Positions 5,811 through 9,787 of a DNA stretch of 9,787 bases are shown here, piece after piece (the first letter of the stretch is position 1; each line of letters opens with the position of its first letter). The position numbers were made by a program, and so were the translations under genes. The notes below the pieces were generated by a model. It was not told where the DNA came from. It worked only from the letters and a program-made list of their open reading frames with translations, and ran no database searches. This DNA is from JBQCEE01 sp051960575 (GTDB lineage Bacteria; Actinomycetota; Actinomycetes; Mycobacteriales; Jatrophihabitantaceae), in assembly GCF_051960575.1 (NCBI RefSeq), contig NZ_JBQCEE010000189.1, positions 1-9,787 on the forward strand. The letters are read 5' to 3'.

Positions 5811-6698
5811 GTGACAGAAGCACTGCGCCTGATGTGCGTGCACGCGCACCCCGACGACGAGTCCAGCAAGGGCGCCGCGACGATGGCGCGCTACGTCGAC
5901 GAGGGCGTCGAGGTGCTCGTCGTGACGTGCACCGGCGGCGAGCGCGGCAGCATCCTCAACCCGGCGCTGCAGGGACGCCCGGAGATCGAGGAGAACATCG
6001 CCGAGATCCGTCGCCGCGAGATGGACCAGGCCCGCGCGATCCTCGGCGTGCAGCAGAGCTGGCTCGGTTTCGTCGACTCGGGGTTGCCCGAGGGCGACCC
6101 GCTGCCGCCGCTGCCCGAGGGCTGCTTCGCGCTGACGCCGCTCCACGAGGCCACCGAGCGGCTGGTCGCCGAGGTGCGCCGCTTCCGCCCGCACGTCATG
6201 ACCACCTACGACGAGAACGGTGGCTACCCGCACCCCGACCACATCCGCTGCCACGAGATCAGCGTCGCGGCCTTCGAGGCGGCGCCCGATCCCGACGCGT
6301 TCCCCGACGCCGGCGAGCCGTGGCAGCCGCTGAAGCTGTACTACGACGTCGGCTTCAGCGTCGAGCGCAGCGAGGCGCTGCACCAGGCGATGCTGGACGC
6401 CGGGCTCGAGTCGCCGTTCGAGGAGTGGCGCAAGCGGCGTGAGGAGTGGCAGGGCAAGCTCCGTCCGCCGAAGATCACCACCCGCGTCCCGGTGGCCGAC
6501 TGGTTCGAGCGCCGCGACCGCGCGCTCATCGCGCACGCGACCCAGGTCGACCCCGGTGGCTGGTTCTTCAAGGTGCCGCTCGACCTGCAGAAGCGCGCGT
6601 GGCCGACCGAGGACTTCGAACTGGCACGCAGCCTGGTCGACTCCGAAGTGCCGGAGGACGACCTGTTCGCGGGCGTGCGGGAAAGGGTGGGGGCATGA
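5811..6698 (+). CDS. mca: Mycothiol S-conjugate amidase Mca
   Basis: A 295-residue zinc amidase of the LmbE/PIG-L fold. Mca cleaves mycothiol S-conjugates of toxins or drugs into a mercapturic acid, which is exported, and GlcN-inositol, which is recycled into mycothiol. The zinc motif A-H-P-D-D-E gives H13 and D16 as ligands and D15 as the likely catalytic base. The second motif H-P-D-H-I-R-C-H (141-148) supplies H144 as the third ligand, with H141 and Y139 matching MshB H144 and Y142. K20 aligns with Lys19 of M. tuberculosis Mca, reported to favour conjugates, where MshB has Ser; this supports Mca over MshB. The T-G-G-E-R-G and T-T-Y-D-E-N-G-G-Y-P-H-P-D-H segments are typical. The start is GTG 5811. 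Its stop overlaps the next gene (ATGA). Confidence 0.96.
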   Translation: MTEALRLMCVHAHPDDESSKGAATMARYVDEGVEVLVVTCTGGERGSILNPALQGRPEIEENIAEIRRREMDQARAILGVQQSWLGFVDSGLPEGDPLPPLPEGCFALTPLHEATERLVAEVRRFRPHVMTTYDENGGYPHPDHIRCHEISVAAFEAAPDPDAFPDAGEPWQPLKLYYDVGFSVERSEALHQAMLDAGLESPFEEWRKRREEWQGKLRPPKITTRVPVADWFERRDRALIAHATQVDPGGWFFKVPLDLQKRAWPTEDFELARSLVDSEVPEDDLFAGVRERVGA

Positions 6699-6988
6699 GC
6701 CCGACCGTGGTGCTGGCCGTCAACAACGAGCCGCTGAAGTCCGGCCCGATCGGGCTGGGCATCATCCTGATCCTCTGCGTCGTCTGCTTCTTCCTGTTCC
6801 GCTCGATGTCGCGGCACATGCGGAACGTGCGCGAGTCCTTCCCCGGCGAGACGCGCGACGCGCACGGCCGTCCGGTGACACCGGCGGCCGCGGACGTCGC
6901 GCCGACGGTCGAGACGCCGGGCTCGCCGGTGGCCGCGCCGCCGGCCTCCACCGCGACGCGCCCCCCGCGCGCCCCGCCGACGTCCTGA
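6695..6988 (+). CDS. Small single-pass membrane protein translationally coupled to mca
   Basis: A 97-residue protein. The first 17 residues are polar, one hydrophobic helix spans about 18-35 (G-P-I-G-L-G-I-I-L-I-L-C-V-V-C-F-F-L), and R-S-M-S-R-H-M-R follows as a positive-inside cytoplasmic anchor. The C-terminal half is a disordered Pro/Ala/Thr tail. By recollection it resembles the small hypothetical protein encoded directly after mca in M. tuberculosis (Rv1083). The ATG at 6695 overlaps the mca stop and is preceded by a purine-rich GGAAAGGGTGGGGG. An upstream in-frame extension to 6446 exists but only overlaps mca and looks like shadow sequence. The conserved linkage suggests a role with Mca, perhaps at the membrane during mercapturate export, but no function is known. 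Confidence 0.85.
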   Translation: MSPTVVLAVNNEPLKSGPIGLGIILILCVVCFFLFRSMSRHMRNVRESFPGETRDAHGRPVTPAAADVAPTVETPGSPVAAPPASTATRPPRAPPTS

Positions 6989-7006
6989 CGGCGCGGCGCC
7001 GCGTCG
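6989..7006. terminator. Imperfect 18-bp dyad between convergent genes
   Basis: The bases around GCGGCGCCGC (6993-7002) extend to a near-perfect dyad over 6989-7006, with one G-T mismatch. It fills most of the 28-base gap between the stops of the small membrane protein and the WYL regulator. It could act as a two-way terminator, but the sequence is almost pure GC and has no U-tract. Confidence 0.25.
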
Positions 7007-7016
7007 CGGGTCGCGC

Positions 7017-7994
7017 TCAGCCCGCCGCATAGCGGCGGGCCAGCTCGGCCGCCGTGGTGGCGAACGCGGCGCGCAGGTCCGGCGGGCCGAGCACCTCGAC
7101 GTGCTCGCCGAGTTGCAGCAACGCGTGATGGCCGTGCCGCACCGACTCGATCGGGATCACGGTCTCGGCCCAGCCGGTGTCGTCGACCGGCCCCATCGCG
7201 TCCCGCGCCCGGCGCTGTGGCACCGTGCCGACCAGGAACAGCAGGTCGCGTCCGGTCGCGTCGAGCCGTACGGACGCCTCGGCGCGGTAGAGCCGCTCGG
7301 TGTAGTCCTGCTGGTAGTCCGACCACGACCGGGCCAGGTCGAACCCCGCGGGCCGCGCGAAGACCTCGTCCTGCACCGCCGCCGTCAGCACGCGCGACAC
7401 CCGGTAGGTGCGCGGCTCGCCGCCGCCGTCGGCGCGTGCGAGGACGTACCAGGTGCCCGCCTTGAGCACGAGCCCCAGCGGTTCGAGCACCCGGTCGACG
7501 ACCGCCCGGTTCGACCGCTCGTAACGCACCCGCACCCGGCGAGTCGTCCAGGTCGCCTCCGCCAGCACCGGCAGGAAGGGCGGCCGCTCGGGCTCGCGCT
7601 GCCACCCCGGCGCGTCGACGAGCACCGTGTCGCGGATGCGCGCGGCCCGGTCGCGCAGGCCGTCCGGCAACGCGGCGAGCAGCTTGAGCCGGGTCGTCGC
7701 GAGCACGTCCCCGAGCCCGAGATCGGACGCCGCACCCGGCAGGCCGGCGAGGAACAGCGCATCCGCCTCGTCCGGCGACAGCCCCGTCAGCCGCGTGCGG
7801 TAGCCCTCGAGCAGCCGCACCCCGCCGTGCCGTCCGCGCGTCGCGTACACGGGGATGCCCGCCTCGCCGAGCGCCTCGATGTCGCGGTAGATCGTGCGCA
7901 CCGAGACCTCGAGTTCGGCGGCGAGCTCGCTCGCGCTGGCCTGCCCCCGCGCGTGCAGCGTCAGCAGGATGCTCAACAACCGGCTGGCCCGCAC
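7017..7994 (-). CDS. WYL-domain transcriptional regulator (YafY/DeoR-type HTH)
   Basis: A 325-residue protein of normal length for the group. An N-terminal winged HTH (about 1-60) shows R-L-L-S-I-L-L-T-L, then S-A-S-E-L-A-A-E-L-E-V-S-V-R-T-I-Y-R-D-I-E-A-L (20-42), the standard YafY recognition helix. The WYL domain (about 145-210) contains V-R-V-R-Y-E-R, E-P-L-G-L-V-L-K-A-G-T-W-Y-V-L-A (W182-Y183-V184 is the WYL motif), then T-Y-R-V-S-R-V. A WCX-type C-terminal domain follows. WYL proteins bind nucleic-acid ligands and act as repressors or activators, several of them in DNA-damage or phage responses. I chose GTG 7994 because the longer frame to 8069 crosses the operator and the start of the divergent gene. 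It is divergent from DUF3224 across 62 bases with a palindromic operator between, so autoregulation and control of that operon are likely. Confidence 0.92.
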   Translation of the reverse strand: MRASRLLSILLTLHARGQASASELAAELEVSVRTIYRDIEALGEAGIPVYATRGRHGGVRLLEGYRTRLTGLSPDEADALFLAGLPGAASDLGLGDVLATTRLKLLAALPDGLRDRAARIRDTVLVDAPGWQREPERPPFLPVLAEATWTTRRVRVRYERSNRAVVDRVLEPLGLVLKAGTWYVLARADGGGEPRTYRVSRVLTAAVQDEVFARPAGFDLARSWSDYQQDYTERLYRAEASVRLDATGRDLLFLVGTVPQRRARDAMGPVDDTGWAETVIPIESVRHGHHALLQLGEHVEVLGPPDLRAAFATTAAELARRYAAG

Positions 7995-8013
7995 GCGACG
8001 ATCTTCGCAGGAA

Positions 8014-8036
8014 AACCTGACAGTTGATGTCAGGTT
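8014..8036. promoter_or_regulatory. Palindromic operator in the WYL-DUF3224 divergent promoter
   Basis: AACCTGACA (8014-8022) and TGTCAGGTT (8028-8036) are a perfect 9-bp inverted repeat with a 5-bp spacer. The half-site centres are 14 bp apart. It is 20 bases from both flanking start codons (7994 and 8057) and in an AT-richer patch than its surroundings. The position and symmetry fit a dimeric winged-HTH protein, most simply the WYL regulator encoded alongside. Confidence 0.75.
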
Positions 8037-8056
8037 CGGCGGGCAGGCTGCGAGGC

Positions 8057-8464
8057 ATGACCACAGCAACGATCACCGTGACCGGCCAGTCCTGGGACGA
8101 GACCCCGTCGACCAGCGTGCCCGCCGTCGCCACCGCCCGCTTCACCACGCGCTGGGCGGGCGACCTCGTCGGCGAGTCGACCTGCTCGCTGACGATCTGT
8201 TACGTCGACGGCGACCCCGCCGACCCGCAGTCACTGGTCGGCCCGTACACCGGCTTCGAGCACGTCACCGGCACGCTCGCGGGCCGCGAGGGCAGCTTCG
8301 TGCTCGCGGCCCGCGGCGATCACCGGGGCGGCACCGCCACGACGCAGCTCGAGGTGGTGCAGGGCTCGGGCACCGGCGCGCTGGCCGGCCTGCGCGGGAG
8401 CGGTAGCTACGCCGCCGAGGCGATGGAGTACACCCTGACCCTCGACTACGAGCTGCCGGAGTGA
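8057..8464 (+). CDS. DUF3224-family protein
   Basis: A 135-residue soluble protein with no signal peptide or membrane helix. It matches the DUF3224 pattern: an early T-x-x-x-W-D-E segment, a central G-F-E-H-V-T-G-T-L-A-G-R-E-G-S-F-V-L strand pair, then V-V-Q-G-S-G-T-G-A-L-A-G-L-R-G-S-G-S-Y near the C-terminus. This family folds as a beta barrel related to allene-oxide-cyclase-like proteins by general expectation; its biochemical role is unknown. I took ATG 8057 as start, since the open frame upstream begins inside the operator. A GGCAGG lies 9 bases before it. The gene ends at 8464, overlapping or abutting the glycosylase-like gene, so both are probably one transcript under the WYL regulator. 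Confidence 0.88.
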   Translation: MTTATITVTGQSWDETPSTSVPAVATARFTTRWAGDLVGESTCSLTICYVDGDPADPQSLVGPYTGFEHVTGTLAGREGSFVLAARGDHRGGTATTQLEVVQGSGTGALAGLRGSGSYAAEAMEYTLTLDYELPE

Positions 8465-8466
8465 GC

Positions 8467-9582
8467 ATGCTGACCGTCGACCGCAAGCAGGTGCTGGCCT
8501 ACCGCGTCGCCGCGCAGGGGCTCGACGCCGCCGCCTCGGCCGTCGGCGACCTCGCCGTGCTCGACATCGGCGTGCAGGACGGGCCCGGCGAGCAGGCGCG
8601 GCTCTCGTTCGCCAACCGTCTCGCGAAGCCGCCGTCGCCCGACGCCGTGGGCCCGGGACACCGCCTCGCGCTGGTCTGGTCGCTGCGCGGCGCCCCGCAC
8701 GTGCACCGCCGCAAGGACCTCGACGCGCTCGCCGAGGCGCTCTTCCCGCTGAGCGAGGCCGACGCCGCTGGCCGGCTGAACGAGACGGGGCCCAGCGTCG
8801 AGCGCGCGGGCATCACCGCGCTCGAGCAGTTCGAGCGGGCCGTCGACGCGATGCACGACGTCGTCGCCCGGCCCAAGCCGAAGGGCGAGACCAGCACGGC
8901 CGTCACGAAGCGGCTGCCCGAGACGATGCGGCGCAACTGCCGCGCCTGCGGCACCTCCCACATCTCCGACTCGGCCATGCGGGTCTCGTCGCTGGCCGCC
9001 GGGCTCGAACTCGAGCCGGGCACCGCGCCGCCGGTGCTGCACCCGCGGGCGAAGGCGCGCCGCCCGCGCGAGACCGACGTGGCGGCGCTGCGCCGACTGT
9101 TCACCGACTACCTGCGCCTGCTCGGCCCGGCGACCGAGGTCGAGGTGGCGGGTTACGTCGAGGCGCGGCGGGCCGACGCCCGCGCGGCGTGGCCGGACGA
9201 TCTCGTCGAGGTGCGGGTCGACGGCCGGACGGCCTGGATCCCGGCCGACGCGGCCCGCGCGCTCGAGGGCGCGCCCGAGCCGAAGACCGTGCGGCTGCTC
9301 GGTGGGTTCGACCCGTTCCTGCAGGCCCGCGACCGTGCGCTGCTCGTGCCGGACAAGGCGGCGCAGAAGACGCTCTGGCCGGTGCTCGGACGCCCGGGTG
9401 CGGTGCTCGCCCATGGCGAGATCGTCGGCGCGTGGCGGCCGAAGACGTCGGGCACGAAGCTGACCATCACCGTCGAACCGTTCGGCGCCCTGGCCCAGGA
9501 CGTCTGGGACGCGCTCGAGCCCGAGGCCGAGCGCGTGGCCGCCGTGCGGGGCGCCGGGTCGGTGACGCTCGCCCGGGGCTGA
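8467..9582 (+). CDS. Winged-helix DNA-binding protein of the HTH_42 (AlkX/YcaQ-like DNA glycosylase) family
   Basis: A 371-residue protein with the family's layout. G-V-Q-D at 35-38 lies where the glycosylase members carry their catalytic Q-x-Q or Q-x-D motif. The segment L-V-W-S-L-R-G-A-P-H-V-H-R-R (69-82) is typical of the group. Near the C-terminus, L-L-G-G-F-D-P-F-L-Q-A-R-D-R (277-290) and G-R-P-G-A-V-L-A-H-G-E-I-V-G-A-W-R (308-324) are hallmark strands. Known members (AlkZ, YcaQ, AlkX) remove bulky or crosslinking alkyl lesions; activity here is inferred and the active site is not confirmed. C158, C161 and H165 form a C-x-x-C-x3-H cluster that might bind metal. ATG 8467 is preferred because GGAG (8458-8461) is 5 nt away; GTG 8461, which overlaps the DUF3224 stop, is an in-frame alternative adding two residues. 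Confidence 0.83.
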   Translation: MLTVDRKQVLAYRVAAQGLDAAASAVGDLAVLDIGVQDGPGEQARLSFANRLAKPPSPDAVGPGHRLALVWSLRGAPHVHRRKDLDALAEALFPLSEADAAGRLNETGPSVERAGITALEQFERAVDAMHDVVARPKPKGETSTAVTKRLPETMRRNCRACGTSHISDSAMRVSSLAAGLELEPGTAPPVLHPRAKARRPRETDVAALRRLFTDYLRLLGPATEVEVAGYVEARRADARAAWPDDLVEVRVDGRTAWIPADAARALEGAPEPKTVRLLGGFDPFLQARDRALLVPDKAAQKTLWPVLGRPGAVLAHGEIVGAWRPKTSGTKLTITVEPFGALAQDVWDALEPEAERVAAVRGAGSVTLARG

Positions 9583-9620
9583 GCTCCGCGCGTCCGACCG
9601 TCGTCACCCCGCCCCGACCC

Positions 9621-9674
9621 GCGATGATCTCGGGGAAACCCCGGTCCTGGCCCGGGTTTCCCCGAGATCATCGC
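9621..9674. terminator. Long perfect hairpin (21-bp stem, 12-nt loop) after the glycosylase-like gene
   Basis: Bases 9621-9641 and 9654-9674 are exact reverse complements, enclosing a 12-nt loop. The stem begins GCGATGATCTCGGGG and has a mixed composition, unlike the pure GC around it, so it is not a by-product of base content. It lies 39 bases after the stop at 9582. A strong intrinsic-like terminator is the simplest reading. An intergenic repeat or a protein-binding palindrome is also possible. Confidence 0.7.
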
Positions 9675-9787
9675 CGGGGCAGGGGCCGCGCGGGCCCCCC
9701 GGCGCTGACTCCCCCCCCGGGGGTGGGCGCCGCGCCCGGGCCCCCGCGGGGGGCGCGCGACCGGGGCCGAAGGGCGTTGGCCCCCCC
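9675..9787. other. Very GC-rich, low-complexity window end without a gene
   Basis: About 103 of the 113 bases are G or C, with long homopolymer runs (eight Cs at 9711-9718, a closing run of seven Cs). No open frame with coding character is visible on either strand. The texture differs sharply from the rest of the window and looks like degraded sequence at a contig end. Confidence 0.6.

Noticed and set aside
5687..5869. A 61-codon upstream extension of the greA frame.
   Set aside because: It crosses the promoter region and into mca. GTG 5686 has a good Shine-Dalgarno and gives the standard GreA length.
5525..6442. A 305-codon plus-strand frame covering greA (antisense) and mca in another frame.
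   Set aside because: It spans two well-supported genes and its translation is Arg-rich with no domain.
7101..8027. A 308-codon open frame on the plus strand, antisense to the WYL gene.
   Set aside because: Arg/His/Pro-rich low-complexity translation with no domain, while the minus strand encodes HTH and WYL motifs in order.
9621..9674. Terminal inverted repeat of an insertion sequence.
   Set aside because: The two arms are only 12 nt apart, with no transposase and no target duplication; a hairpin is the better reading.

Overview
The window is very GC-rich with strong codon bias and many GTG starts. It carries a mycothiol S-conjugate amidase gene (mca) beside greA, and a ChlI/MoxR-like ATPase plus VWA pair resembling Mycobacterium tuberculosis Rv0958/Rv0959. 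Together these point to a mycothiol-producing actinobacterium, chromosomal and mostly housekeeping in character. The genus cannot be fixed from this sequence. The last ~110 bases look like a low-quality sequence or contig end.

Layout. Positions 1-4503 are all on the minus strand. In transcription order they hold an AAA ATPase (4503-3079), a VWA-domain protein overlapping it by 4 bases (3082-1124), a four-helix membrane protein (1089-646), a GNAT acetyltransferase (628-179), and the first 39 codons of a SigE-family ECF sigma factor (118-1) that runs off the window. A short divergent promoter region (4504-4581) separates this block from a plus-strand Lrp/AsnC regulator (4582-5055). The regulator converges on greA (5686-5189, minus). 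Between them lies the most striking non-coding structure here: seven GTGACGG heptamers at exact 20-bp steps, three on one strand and four on the other, mirrored around a hairpin centred at 5102/5103.

greA and mca (5811-6698) are divergent across 124 bases. mca overlaps a small membrane-protein gene (6695-6988) by an ATGA. That gene converges on a WYL-domain regulator (7994-7017, minus). The WYL gene is divergent from a DUF3224 gene (8057-8464), which is followed at once by a gene of the AlkX/YcaQ-like HTH_42 winged-helix family (8467-9582). A perfect 9-bp inverted repeat (8014-8036) sits between the WYL gene and DUF3224 and is very likely the WYL operator. A 21-bp perfect stem with a 12-nt loop (9621-9674) follows the last gene.

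Functional reading. Mca processes mycothiol S-conjugates in detoxification, and the small membrane protein is probably co-translated with it. The ATPase/VWA pair resembles MoxR- or chelatase-type ATPase plus VWA adaptor machines with unknown client. The WYL regulator, DUF3224 protein and glycosylase-like protein form a compact module that may link DNA-damage or stress sensing to repair; this is inference. No gene-free stretch exceeds about 205 bases. No tRNA, rRNA, CRISPR, insertion sequence or prophage gene was seen.
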